Assembly: GCA_050330635.1 (NCBI GenBank)
Contig: JBHJNQ010000046.1
Coordinates: forward strand, 62,001 to 126,000
Reading direction: 5' to 3'
Source: CADEDH01 sp050330635
GTDB lineage: Bacteria; Actinomycetota; Acidimicrobiia; Acidimicrobiales; SZUA-35
DNA: 64,000 nt
Shown piece after piece: positions 1 through 8,603 of this stretch (position 1 is its first letter; each line of letters opens with the position of its first letter). The notes under the pieces were generated by a model. The model made no database searches and was not told the origin of the DNA. It saw only the letters and a list, made by a program, of their open reading frames with translations. A program made the position numbers and the translations under genes.

Positions 1-194
1 CGGTAGGGCACGCGGCAGTGTCGAGCGACACGATTTCTCCGACCGATCACCAGCGGAGGGTCTGTCCCGCCCCCGCCGGGCCCGACCGGCCGATCACGCC
101 CCGCCGTGGAGCTCCAGGTCGCCGTCGATGACGGGGCGCCGCCCCACCGCCGCCGACCGGCGCCCCGGCGGCGTGCTGGGGTAGACATGCCGTC
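1..194. other. Left-edge intergenic stretch, possible start of a divergent gene
   Basis: There is no convincing complete gene here. On the minus strand a GTG at 31-29, preceded by a GGAG-like site at 35-45, could be the first codon of a gene leaving the window on the left. Only about ten codons are visible, so this is a guess. The rest looks like the upstream region of the plus-strand gene at 195. Confidence 0.2.
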
Positions 195-1217
195 ATGGCT
201 GCACCGGATCCGGCAGACGAGCTGTTCCACCCTGTGGGCGACCATCGGGCCTGGAGCGAGAGCTACTACTTCAACTTCGTCGATCCCGATCAGGAGATCG
301 GGGCCTTCACCCGCATGGGGTTCCGAGCCAACGACGGGTGGGCCGATGCCCTCCACGCCGTGTACCTCCCCGGCGGTCGGGTGGCGTTCACCTACGGGCG
401 CCGCACCGACCTGACCCCGGAGCTGGTCGGCTCGATGGGCGATGCCGACCCGGTGGTGGGCGACCTGGTCCTCCGTCGGGGCGAGCCGTTCGAGCGGTGG
501 TCGATCGTCTACGTCGGCGAGGCGGCGGTGATGGACGACCCCACGGCGATGCTGCTCCCCACCCGCGACCGGCCCGAGGGGTGGTCGACCGTCACCCCGC
601 TCACCATGGACGTCGGCTTCGAGGCCCTCGGCCCGCCCCACTCCGCCACGGGCGGAACGCAGGGCCATTTCGAGCAGACCGGCCGGGTCCGGGGCACCAT
701 CCATCTCGGCGACGACGAGTGGACCGTCGACGGCCACGGAGTGCGGGACAAGTCGTGGGGGCCCCGCACCTGGCAGGCCCCGAGCGGCGCCACCACCCAG
801 GGGTCCGAGCCCCGGCCCGGGTTGGCCGGCGTGACCAGCGGGCTGTTCCTCAACTGGTTCTCGATGAACTTCGGCCCCGACCTCGCCCTCGGTGGGGCCT
901 GCGGGCGGGCCCCCGACGGCTCGTTCACCGGCAAGGGCTGGATCCAACGGAACGGCGACACCCTGGACCTCGACCGGGTGATGATGACGACCGAGCTCGA
1001 CCCCGAGAACCCCCTCCTCCACCGCTCGGTCCACCTGCAGGCCGTCGACGCCGACGGGACCGCCATCGCCGTCGACGGCACCGTCCTGACGATCTGCCCG
1101 ACCAAGATCCCCCGCCGTGACGGGGTCACCTTCGTCAACGAGGGCCTGGCCCGCTTCGAGACCGACGGCCGCACCGGCTACGGCATCGCCGAGCACTGGT
1201 TCTCCATCCCCCGCTGA
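195..1217 (+). CDS. DUF7064/DUF7065-like (CrtC/AttH-like lipocalin fold) protein
   Basis: This is a 340-residue soluble protein with no signal peptide. It resembles the DUF7064/7065 family of actinobacterial proteins, related to the AttH/hydroxyneurosporene-synthase fold: two beta-rich halves, with a conserved D-K-S-W-G-P-R-T-W block near residue 190. Members sit beside fatty-acid, steroid or xenobiotic degradation genes, but no reaction is established. The ATG at 195 is chosen because codon bias is strong from there; the other ATGs just upstream are out of frame. The gene stands alone, convergent with the serine hydrolase that follows. The family call is from memory of motifs; the function is unknown. 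Confidence 0.6.
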   Translation: MAAPDPADELFHPVGDHRAWSESYYFNFVDPDQEIGAFTRMGFRANDGWADALHAVYLPGGRVAFTYGRRTDLTPELVGSMGDADPVVGDLVLRRGEPFERWSIVYVGEAAVMDDPTAMLLPTRDRPEGWSTVTPLTMDVGFEALGPPHSATGGTQGHFEQTGRVRGTIHLGDDEWTVDGHGVRDKSWGPRTWQAPSGATTQGSEPRPGLAGVTSGLFLNWFSMNFGPDLALGGACGRAPDGSFTGKGWIQRNGDTLDLDRVMMTTELDPENPLLHRSVHLQAVDADGTAIAVDGTVLTICPTKIPRRDGVTFVNEGLARFETDGRTGYGIAEHWFSIPR

Positions 1218-1250
1218 CCGATCGGTCGTGTCGACCGCTACCCCTCGGTC

Positions 1251-2459
1251 CTAGCGGTCGGTGGAGCGGGCGGCGGCGATGCCGTCGACGAAGGCGCTCA
1301 TCAGCGGCGGCGGCTCGGGTGAGGTGAAGGCGTCGGTCGACAGGACGACGGCGCAGAGATCGTCGGAGGGGTCGACGAGCCAGCGGCTGCCGAGCCCTCC
1401 GTCCCAGCCGTAGGACCCACCGCCGGGCCAGCCCGCAGGCCCGGTATGGTGACGCACCCCGACCCCGAACCCCCAGCCCAGGGCCACGCCACCCTCGTCG
1501 ATGCCCGCCGCCGACCGCTGCTCGTCGGTGAGCTGATCGGTGGTCAGCTCCTCGACCAGCCCGGGAGCCAGGACCGGCCCGGACGGCCCCTCACCGCCCG
1601 CCAGCAGCATCCGCCCGAAGGCCAGCAGATCCGCCGTGGTCGACACCAGACCGGCGGCACCCGACCGGAACGACGGCGGCGACGACCAGCGACCGTCCGG
1701 CTCGTCCCACACGGTGAGGTCGCCGTCGTCGTCGACCATCCGGCAGGCGCCGAAGCGTCCGAGCTGATCGGGCCGCACCCAGAAGCCGGTGTCGTCCATG
1801 CCCAGCGGAGCGAACACGTCGCGCTCGAGGACGACGTCGAGGGTCTCCCCCCGCAGCCGCTCGATGTACACGCTGACGATGTCCGACCCCGTGTGGTACC
1901 GCCACCGGGTCCCCGGTTGGTCGGCGAGCGGGAGCTGCCCGAGGCGGGCCATGAACTCGTCGGGGTCGCACGCCGGCGGGGTGGGGCCGGGCCCGATGCC
2001 CCACTCCCACAGCCGCTCGAGCACCGGTTGGGGGGTGTCGAAGTCGAAGTCCATGCCCAGCCCGCACCGGAACGTCAGCAGATCCCGCAGGGTGAGGGGG
2101 CGCTCGGCCGGCACGGTGCGCTGATCGAGCGGGCCCGCGGCATCGGCGAGGACCCGACGGTCGGCCAGCTCGGGGAGCACACCGTCGACCGGTTCGTCGA
2201 GGCCCGCCAGACCCGCCTCGACCAGCTGCAGGGCGGCGACGGCCACGACCGGCTTCGACACCGAGGCGATCCGGAACAACCCGTCGGCCGGCATCGGTCG
2301 CTGACGCCGATCGGGATCGAGCCATCCGGCGGAACCGGACACGACCCGATCACCGAGGCCGATGGCCCACGCGATGCCTCCCACGCCGCCGGCATCCACG
2401 TGGGTGGCCATCAGGTCTTCCAGATGATCGAACGGCTCGCCACCAGGCTCCTGCGCCAT
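1251..2459 (-). CDS. Serine beta-lactamase-like hydrolase (EstB/class C type)
   Basis: This is a 402-residue protein of the beta-lactamase/transpeptidase-like superfamily. The nucleophile motif S66-V-S-K69 is clear (R-I-A-S-V-S-K). The tyrosine motif is at Y188 (W-R-Y-H-T), and a glycine-rich third motif (Y-G-W-D-G-G) near residue 350 replaces the usual K-T-G. There is no signal peptide, so a cytoplasmic esterase or amidase (EstB/LovD-like) is more likely than a penicillin-resistance enzyme. It lies upstream of nothing obvious; the next minus-strand genes (SRPBCC, aspartokinase) are read toward it with an 80-bp gap. The substrate cannot be told from sequence. Confidence 0.8.
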   Translation of the reverse strand: MAQEPGGEPFDHLEDLMATHVDAGGVGGIAWAIGLGDRVVSGSAGWLDPDRRQRPMPADGLFRIASVSKPVVAVAALQLVEAGLAGLDEPVDGVLPELADRRVLADAAGPLDQRTVPAERPLTLRDLLTFRCGLGMDFDFDTPQPVLERLWEWGIGPGPTPPACDPDEFMARLGQLPLADQPGTRWRYHTGSDIVSVYIERLRGETLDVVLERDVFAPLGMDDTGFWVRPDQLGRFGACRMVDDDGDLTVWDEPDGRWSSPPSFRSGAAGLVSTTADLLAFGRMLLAGGEGPSGPVLAPGLVEELTTDQLTDEQRSAAGIDEGGVALGWGFGVGVRHHTGPAGWPGGGSYGWDGGLGSRWLVDPSDDLCAVVLSTDAFTSPEPPPLMSAFVDGIAAARSTDR

Positions 2460-2539
2460 GACCCGACCCTACCGGGGCCCTCCGCCGGTCCGGCCGGCCG
2501 GTTGGACCCGTATGCCCGGGCCGTCGGGGGCTCGACCGT

Positions 2540-3010
2540 TCAGCGCTCGACGAGGGCGGCCAGACGCTCGATGGAGGCGACGAGTCGCTCGCTGGTGGTC
2601 GCCCGGGCCCGCTCGTGGCGGGCCTCGTCGTGGAGCTCGGTCCAGTCGTAGGTGTGCACGACCAGCGACCGCTCGTCGTCGATCGCCTCCAGCTCCCAAC
2701 GCCAGAGGTGACCGACGGCGGGCCGGCCAGGTTCCGCCGGCTTCCAGGCGATGCGTCGGCCCTCGACGAACTCGACGACGTGATTCTCACGAACCGCTCC
2801 CCTGGTGAGGGTCATGGCGAACACGTCGCCGACCGAACGCACCCGTTGGCTGGGGACGGCCGACGCCAGGTTGTCGTTGGCGTCCCACTCCGGTTGGCGG
2901 GTGGGGTCGGCGATCAGCGCGAAGATCCGCTCGGGAGTGGCCAGCACCTGGCGGGAGGCGGAGACGATCCGGGCCTCGCCGGGAGACGGGAGGTCGAGCT
3001 GGTCAGCCAT
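2540..3010 (-). CDS. SRPBCC / polyketide-cyclase-like protein
   Basis: This 156-residue protein has the START/SRPBCC layout: an N-terminal strand and helix with the phrase A-T-P-E-R-I-F-A-L-I-A-D-P, a long beta-sheet (V-E-F-V-E-G-R-R-I-A-W-K), and a long C-terminal helix that ends in R-L-A-A-L-V-E-R. Such proteins bind hydrophobic ligands; enzymatic activity is not implied. Its start codon overlaps the end of the aspartokinase gene by 8 bp, so the two are very likely translated from one mRNA. That link is not functionally obvious. Confidence 0.75.
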   Translation of the reverse strand: MADQLDLPSPGEARIVSASRQVLATPERIFALIADPTRQPEWDANDNLASAVPSQRVRSVGDVFAMTLTRGAVRENHVVEFVEGRRIAWKPAEPGRPAVGHLWRWELEAIDDERSLVVHTYDWTELHDEARHERARATTSERLVASIERLAALVER

Positions 3011-4238
3011 CGAGGCCGAAGGCGGCGTGGAGGTGCAGCACGGCCTCCTCCACCTCCTCGGCCGTCACGACACACGAGATGCGGATGGCCGACGTGGAGA
3101 TCATCTCGATGTTGATGTCGTTGCGGGCCAGGGTCTCGAACATGGTGGCCGCAACCCCGGGGTTCGACTTCATCCCGGCCCCGATGACCGACACCCGACC
3201 GATCGAGTCGTCGGTCGTGAGTCCGGTTGCGCCCAGGCTGGCCAGGACGCCGTCGCTCAGGATGTCGGAGGCGAGCTGGAGATCGTCGGTCGGCACGGTG
3301 AAGGAGATGTCGGTCATCCCCTTGTCGGACACGTTCTGCACGATCATGTCGACGTTGACGCCGGCGTCGGCCAGGGCCCGGAACAGGGTGGCCGAGACCC
3401 CCGGCTTGTCGGGCACGTCGACGACGGTGATCTTCGATTCCGACACGTCATGGGTGACGGCGCGGATGATCGGGGCTTCCATCTCCACCTCCTGGGCGAG
3501 CGGGCTGTCGCTGTCGATGACGAGGGTGCCCGGCTCCCAGGTGAAGGCCGAGCGGACGTGGAGCGGCACGCCATGGTTGTGGGCCACCTCGACCGAGCGC
3601 ATGGCCGGTTTGGGGCAGCCGGTCGCCGTCATCTCCAACAGTTCGTCGAACGTGATCGAGCTCATCTTGCGGGCGGTCGGCACCACCCGGGGGTCGGCGC
3701 TGAACACGCCGGACACGTCGGTGTAGAGCTCGCAGATGTCGGCCCCGAGGGCCTTGGTGAGGGCCACCGCCGTCGTGTCGCTACCACCCCGCCCCAGGAA
3801 CGTCACGTCGCGGGTCGTCGACACCCCCTGGGAACCGGCGACGACCGGGACGACCCCGGCCCCGAGGCACTCGATGATGCGGTCGGGGGTGATCTGGAGG
3901 ATCTTGGCGTTGCGGTGGTTGGTGTCGGTCAGGAAGCCGGCCTGGCTCCCGGTGAAGGACTGGGCCGGCACCCCGAGATCGGCCAGCGCCATGCACAGCA
4001 GGGCCACGGCCTTGCGCTCGCCAGCGGTGACCAGCATGTCCATCTCGCGACCGGGCTGCGTCTTGGCCACCCGATCGGCCAGCAGGAGGAGCTCGTCGGT
4101 CTCCTTGCCCATGGCCGACACGACCATCGTCACCTGATCGCCACGACGACGGCAGCGGGCGACGTGGTCGGCGACGGCACGCATCCGCTCCGGATCGCCG
4201 ACCGACGTGCCGCCGAATTTCTGAACGACTGAGGCCAC
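3003..4238 (-). CDS. lysC: Aspartate kinase
   Basis: This 411-residue enzyme phosphorylates L-aspartate, the first step to lysine, threonine, methionine and diaminopimelate. The N-terminal amino-acid-kinase domain opens with the family signature V-Q-K-F-G-G-T-S-V-G (residues 5-14) and contains F-L-G-R-G-G-S-D-T-T-A-V-A near 150. Two ACT domains follow from about residue 260 (V-D-V-P-D-K-P-G-V-S-A and V-S-V-I-G-A-G-M-K), so lysine and/or threonine feedback is expected. Length matches actinobacterial Ask. Aspartate-semialdehyde dehydrogenase, often next to it, is absent; the partner is an SRPBCC gene overlapping by 8 bp. An internal start for a beta subunit, known in actinobacteria, is possible but not marked by a clear RBS here. 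Confidence 0.96.
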   Translation of the reverse strand: MASVVQKFGGTSVGDPERMRAVADHVARCRRRGDQVTMVVSAMGKETDELLLLADRVAKTQPGREMDMLVTAGERKAVALLCMALADLGVPAQSFTGSQAGFLTDTNHRNAKILQITPDRIIECLGAGVVPVVAGSQGVSTTRDVTFLGRGGSDTTAVALTKALGADICELYTDVSGVFSADPRVVPTARKMSSITFDELLEMTATGCPKPAMRSVEVAHNHGVPLHVRSAFTWEPGTLVIDSDSPLAQEVEMEAPIIRAVTHDVSESKITVVDVPDKPGVSATLFRALADAGVNVDMIVQNVSDKGMTDISFTVPTDDLQLASDILSDGVLASLGATGLTTDDSIGRVSVIGAGMKSNPGVAATMFETLARNDINIEMISTSAIRISCVVTAEEVEEAVLHLHAAFGLDG

Positions 4239-4329
4239 GGGGCTTCACGGTACTGCCCACCGGCCGGGATCGACATCGGATTACCGACCGAACGGGCAAC
4301 GCCCTGCAACCCCGGTACCTTGTCCTGCC

Positions 4330-5211
4330 GTGGGTACCGACAAACGTGCACGGCAGAAGGCCAACCGAGCCAGCAAGCAGGAAGCGTCGCAGCGGGTCGC
4401 CACCCGCCGGCAGTGGCGCCGGTACGCCATCACCGGCGTGATCGCCGCCGTGGCCCTGGCCGCCGTTCTGTTCGTGCTGTCGCTGGGCGGTGACGACGAC
4501 GGCGACGACACGGCAACCGACGCCGGGTCGGCAACCGAGACCACCACCGGAAACGACGCCGGGACCGGAGACGCAGACAGCGCAACCACCGATCCCACCC
4601 TCACCGAGGCGGCGGTGGAACCCCCCGGCCCGGGGGCCGCCATCGAGGGCACCCCCGACTGCCCGGCCGAGGACGGGTCGTCGGAGCGGACCACGTCGTT
4701 CACCGAGCCTCCACCACTGTGCATCGACCCGACGGCCAGCTACACGGCCGAGATGGTGACCACCGAGGGCACGATCGTCGCCGAGCTCTACCCCGACCGG
4801 GCCCCGGAGACCGTCAACAACTTCGTGTTCCTGGCCCGCTACCACTACTACGACGGCGCCCCCTTCCACCGGATCATCCCCGGCTTCGTCATCCAGGGCG
4901 GCGACCCGATCGGCGAGCCGCTGGGTGTGGGCGGCCCGGGCTACCAGATCGCCGAGGAGACCCCGGAGAACGGCGAGTACCAGATCGGGTCGCTGGTCAT
5001 GGCCAAGGAGCGCGGCCCCGACACCACCGGCGGCCAGTTCTTCTTCGTGACCGGACCGGCCGGCGAGTCCCTCCCCCCCGAGTATTCGCTGTTCGGGCAG
5101 ATCGTGGAGGGCGACGACGTGGCCAGCGCCATCGAGCAGATCCCCACCAACACCGAGGACTACCCGCTCGAGGAGATCTACATCGAGTCGGTGACGATCA
5201 CCCAGTCGTGA
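4330..5211 (+). CDS. Membrane-anchored cyclophilin-type peptidyl-prolyl isomerase
   Basis: This is a 293-residue protein, GTG start. A basic cytoplasmic tail (1-31) is followed by one membrane helix (about 32-51). Then comes a long Asp/Thr/Gly-rich low-complexity linker (52-135) and a cyclophilin domain (138-293). Active-site blocks F-H-R-I-I-P-G-F-V-I-Q-G-G-D and G-G-Q-F-F-F-V are intact. It should catalyse proline isomerisation on secreted proteins outside the membrane. The gene is divergent from aspartokinase across 91 bp. The acidic linker resembles that of the lipoprotein at 55596 and suggests a cell-wall-spanning spacer. Confidence 0.92.
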   Translation: MGTDKRARQKANRASKQEASQRVATRRQWRRYAITGVIAAVALAAVLFVLSLGGDDDGDDTATDAGSATETTTGNDAGTGDADSATTDPTLTEAAVEPPGPGAAIEGTPDCPAEDGSSERTTSFTEPPPLCIDPTASYTAEMVTTEGTIVAELYPDRAPETVNNFVFLARYHYYDGAPFHRIIPGFVIQGGDPIGEPLGVGGPGYQIAEETPENGEYQIGSLVMAKERGPDTTGGQFFFVTGPAGESLPPEYSLFGQIVEGDDVASAIEQIPTNTEDYPLEEIYIESVTITQS

Positions 5212-5238
5212 GGGCGAACGGCGTAACGGCCGGCCGGC

Positions 5239-5721
5239 TCAGCGGGATCGGCGGATGGCCTCACCGTAGGCGTAGCTCAGGATCCCGGCCCTATCGGTGT
5301 GGAACCGGTCGACGGCGGTGACGAGGAAACCGGCCCGGCGGAGCTCTGCGGGCACGTCGCGATCGAAGTCGTGACCCAGCAGGCGGCGGAACACGGGGGC
5401 CAGGGCCCGCTGGAGCACCCGCCGCCACCCGAGGCCCGCCGTCGGCTCCACGAACAGGAGCCGGCCGGGGCCCAGGCGGGCCGCCAGCGCTCCCAGATCA
5501 GCGCTCGACCAGGCCGGTGACCACAGGACGGTGACGGCGAGGACGGCGGCATCGGGATCGGTGTCGATGCCGTCGAGCACACCGTCGGGGTCGGCGTCGC
5601 CGGGCCGGGCCCCGAGCACGGTGGCCCGTCCCGCATGGCCGGTGGCCAGGTCGATCGTGGCCGTCAGGGTGCGACGGGTTCGCAACGTCGGCGTCGCCGC
5701 CCAGGGAGTATCCGACAGCAA
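5239..5721 (-). CDS. Short SAM-methyltransferase-like protein
   Basis: About 160 residues carry the second half of a class I methyltransferase fold. There is a glycine-poor version of motif I (V-L-G-A-R-P-G-D), an acidic post-I segment, a strand P-G-R-L-L-F-V-E-P and a C-terminal block F-D-R-D-V-P-A-E-L-R-R-A-G-F typical of family members. The reading frame stays open further upstream but that part is antisense to aat. I chose the TTG at 5721; a GTG at 5757 is an alternative that would overlap the aat start. The protein is shorter than usual (about 200 residues) and the SAM-binding loop is weak, so it may have drifted. Divergent from aat. Confidence 0.55.
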   Translation of the reverse strand: MLSDTPWAATPTLRTRRTLTATIDLATGHAGRATVLGARPGDADPDGVLDGIDTDPDAAVLAVTVLWSPAWSSADLGALAARLGPGRLLFVEPTAGLGWRRVLQRALAPVFRRLLGHDFDRDVPAELRRAGFLVTAVDRFHTDRAGILSYAYGEAIRRSR

Positions 5722-5745
5722 GGGCCGGAGCCTAGCGTGGGGCCC

Positions 5746-6435
5746 ATGGTTCGTCACCCGCGGCCGGCGCGGCCCCTGCCACCGCCGGCGACCGACTGGA
5801 CGTTCCCCGATCCGCGCCGACTGCCCCCCGACGAGGACCTGATCGCGGTGGGCGCCGACCTGGAGCCGGGCACCCTCCTCACCGCCTACGTCAACGGCTA
5901 CTTCCCCATGCCCGTCAGCCGCAGCAAGGTCGGCTGGTTCCATCCCGACCCCCGGGGCGTCCTGCCGGTCGCCGACCTCCGCATCAGTCGGTCCCTGCGC
6001 CGCTCCACCCGCCGTTTCACCGTCACCGTCGACGAGGCATTCGACCAGGTCATCCGGGCCTGCGCCGATCCGGCCCGGCCCATGGGGTGGATCAACAGCC
6101 GGGTGGTGCGGGCCTACAGCCGGCTCCACGTTATGGGATGGGCCCACAGCGTCGAGGTGTGGGACGACGACGGCCTCGCCGGCGGGCTCTACGGCATCGC
6201 CATCGGCGGGTTCTTCGCCGGCGAGTCGATGTTCCACCGCCGCACCGACGCCTCCAAGGTCGCCCTCCTCCATCTCGTCGACCTCCTCGGCTCCGGAGCC
6301 GACACCCTCCTCGACGTGCAGTGGGTGACGCCCCATCTGGCGAGCCTGGGAGCGGTCGAGGTGTCACGGCCCGACTACCTGGAACGGCTGCGACGGGCGG
6401 TGCAGGCACCGCTCCCGCCCGACCTGTTCCCCTGA
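5746..6435 (+). CDS. aat: Leucyl/phenylalanyl-tRNA--protein transferase
   Basis: This 229-residue protein transfers Leu or Phe from aminoacyl-tRNA to proteins with N-terminal Arg/Lys, marking them for ClpS/ClpAP (bacterial N-end rule). Family blocks are easily seen: F-P-D-P (residues 20-23), L-L-T-A-Y-V-N-G-Y-F-P-M (45-56), W-I-N-S-R-V-V-R-A-Y-S-R-L-H (about 108-121) and G-G-F-F-A-G-E-S-M-F (about 151-160). Length is normal. The ATG at 5746 gives a standard N-terminus. It is followed 53 bp later by the B12 mutase on the same strand, but the two functions are unrelated. Confidence 0.95.
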   Translation: MVRHPRPARPLPPPATDWTFPDPRRLPPDEDLIAVGADLEPGTLLTAYVNGYFPMPVSRSKVGWFHPDPRGVLPVADLRISRSLRRSTRRFTVTVDEAFDQVIRACADPARPMGWINSRVVRAYSRLHVMGWAHSVEVWDDDGLAGGLYGIAIGGFFAGESMFHRRTDASKVALLHLVDLLGSGADTLLDVQWVTPHLASLGAVEVSRPDYLERLRRAVQAPLPPDLFP

Positions 6436-6488
6436 CGGCGCCAGGCCCGTCTTCACAACCCACCGGCGACTACGTCACACTCATAGGC

Positions 6489-8489
6489 GTGACCAGCACC
6501 AGCTCCCCCCACGGCGACCGCCCGGCGGACCGGCCGTGGATGATGCGCACCTACTCGGGCCACTCGACGGCTGCCGCCTCCAACGAGCTCTACCGGACCA
6601 ACCTGGCCAAGGGCCAGACCGGTCTCTCGATCGCCTTCGACCTGCCGACCCAGACCGGCTACGACCCCGACCATCCGCTGGCCAGCGGGGAGGTGGGCAA
6701 GGTGGGGGTGCCGGTGGTGCACAAGGGCCACATGGCGACCCTCCTCGACGGCATCCCCGTCGGTGAGATGAACACCTCGATGACGATCAACGCCCCTGCG
6801 GCGTGGCTGCTCGGCCTCTACGTCGCCAACGCCGAGGACCAGGGGGTGGCCTCCGCCACCCTGCGGGGCACCACCCAGAACGACATCGTCAAGGAGTACC
6901 TCAGCCGCGGCACGTACATCTTCCCGCCGGGGCCCAGCCGGCGGCTCATCGTCGACATGTTCGCCTACTGCGCCGAGCACGTCCCGGCGTGGAACCCGAT
7001 GAACGTCTGCTCCTACCACCTCCAGGAGGCCGGGGCGACGCCCGTCCAGGAGATCGCCTATTCGCTCGGCACGGCCCTCGGGGTCCTCGACGCAGTGCGG
7101 GAGTCGGGACAGGTCCCCGAGGATCGGTTCGCGGCGGTGGTGGCGTCGATGTCGTTCTTCGTCAACTCCGGGATCCGCTTCGTGGAGGAGACCTGCAAGA
7201 TGCGGGCCTTCACCGCCCTGTGGGACCGCCTCACCGAGGACCGCTACGGGATCACCGATCCCAAGGCCCGCCGCTTCCGCTACGGGGTCCAGGTCAACTC
7301 TCTCGGCCTGACCGAGGCCCAACCCGAGAACAACATGCACCGGATCGTGCTCGAGACCCTCGGCGTGACCCTCTCCCGTGACGCACGGGCCCGTTCCATC
7401 CAGCTGCCGGCCTGGAACGAGGCCCTCGGGCTACCCCGCCCCTGGGATCAGCAGTGGTCGCTACGGGCCCAGCAGATCCTCGCTCTCGAGACCGACCTGC
7501 TCGAGTACGACGACATCTTCGCCGGCTCCCACGTGATCGAAGCCCGCACCGCCGAGCTGATGGAGTCGGCCATGGTCGAGCTCGACGAGATCATCGAGCT
7601 GGGCGGCGTGTTCGAAGCGATCGCCGAGCTGAAGGGTCGGCTGGTTCGGTCCCATTCCGAGCGGATGCGCCGCATCGAGTCGGGTCAGCAGACCGTGGTC
7701 GGCGTCAACGCCTACACCGAGACCACCGCCTCATCCCTCGGCGGGGCCGAGAGCATCCTCCGGGTCGACCCTGCGGTCCAGGACGAACTGGTGGCCGACG
7801 TCGAGCGGTGGCGCCGACAGCGCGACGACGGCGCCGTGGCCCGGTGCCTCGCCGACCTGGAGGCGGCCGCCGCCGGCACCGCCAACATCATGGGGCCCAC
7901 GATCGCCCTGGCCCACGCCGGGGGGACGACGGGCGAGTGGGCGGAGTGCCTCCGCCAGATCTACGGCGAGTACCGGGCCCCGACGGGGGTGCGGGCGGCG
8001 GCGGGGGTGCCGACCGGGGCCACCGATCTCGCCGCCCTCTCGAGCCGGCTCCGGAACCTGAGCAGCGGGCCACCCCGGATCCTCATCGCCAAGCCCGGCC
8101 TCGACGGTCACTCGAACGGGGCCGAGCAGATTGCGGTGGCGGCCCGCGACGCCGGCATGGAGGTCATCTACGAGGGCATCCGCCTCACCCCGACCCAGAT
8201 CGCCGCCGTCGCCCGCGACGAGGATCCCGATGCCATCGGCCTGTCGATCCTGTCGGGCAGCCACCTCGAGCTCGTGCCCGACACCCTGGCCCGGATACGG
8301 GCCGAGGGGGTCGACGCCCCCCTCGTCGTCGGCGGCATCATCCCCGACGAGGACCGACCCCTCCTCCTGGCGGCGGGCGTGGCCGCGGTGTTCACCCCCA
8401 AGGACTACCGGCTCGGCGACATAATCACCCAGCTGGCCGAGCTGGCGTTGGCCCACCGGGGCGAGACCCTCGACCCGGCACCGTCGTGA
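6489..8489 (+). CDS. meaA: Ethylmalonyl-CoA-mutase-like coenzyme B12 mutase (MeaA family)
   Basis: This is a 666-residue single-chain acyl-CoA mutase. The N-terminal TIM barrel begins with R-T-Y-S-G-H-S-T and contains the MeaA/Ecm-type blocks S-I-A-F-D-L-P-T-Q-T-G-Y-D and T-Q-N-D-I-V-K-E-Y. The C-terminal cobalamin domain has D539-G-H541-S-N-G, with H541 the expected lower cobalt ligand. These blocks match Streptomyces MeaA and ethylmalonyl-CoA mutase more closely than the methylmalonyl-CoA mutase large subunit. It should convert (2R)-ethylmalonyl-CoA to methylsuccinyl-CoA, or a related branched acyl-CoA. The longer open frame upstream overlaps aat and is ignored; the GTG at 6489 starts the conserved region. 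Crotonyl-CoA carboxylase/reductase, the usual neighbour, is not in the window. Confidence 0.9.
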   Translation: MTSTSSPHGDRPADRPWMMRTYSGHSTAAASNELYRTNLAKGQTGLSIAFDLPTQTGYDPDHPLASGEVGKVGVPVVHKGHMATLLDGIPVGEMNTSMTINAPAAWLLGLYVANAEDQGVASATLRGTTQNDIVKEYLSRGTYIFPPGPSRRLIVDMFAYCAEHVPAWNPMNVCSYHLQEAGATPVQEIAYSLGTALGVLDAVRESGQVPEDRFAAVVASMSFFVNSGIRFVEETCKMRAFTALWDRLTEDRYGITDPKARRFRYGVQVNSLGLTEAQPENNMHRIVLETLGVTLSRDARARSIQLPAWNEALGLPRPWDQQWSLRAQQILALETDLLEYDDIFAGSHVIEARTAELMESAMVELDEIIELGGVFEAIAELKGRLVRSHSERMRRIESGQQTVVGVNAYTETTASSLGGAESILRVDPAVQDELVADVERWRRQRDDGAVARCLADLEAAAAGTANIMGPTIALAHAGGTTGEWAECLRQIYGEYRAPTGVRAAAGVPTGATDLAALSSRLRNLSSGPPRILIAKPGLDGHSNGAEQIAVAARDAGMEVIYEGIRLTPTQIAAVARDEDPDAIGLSILSGSHLELVPDTLARIRAEGVDAPLVVGGIIPDEDRPLLLAAGVAAVFTPKDYRLGDIITQLAELALAHRGETLDPAPS

Positions 8490-8603
8490 CCGCCCCTCCC
8501 TGCCCCCGGGCTGGGTGATTCGGATTGGGCGCACCGGGCTCACGGCCGGGTTGAATGTGCCGATGAGATCCTTCGGGATGGACCATCAGATGAGCATGCC
8601 GAA

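Noticed and set aside
106..414. 102-codon plus-strand frame at the left edge
   Set aside because: Overlaps the DUF7065-like gene in another frame and has shadow composition.
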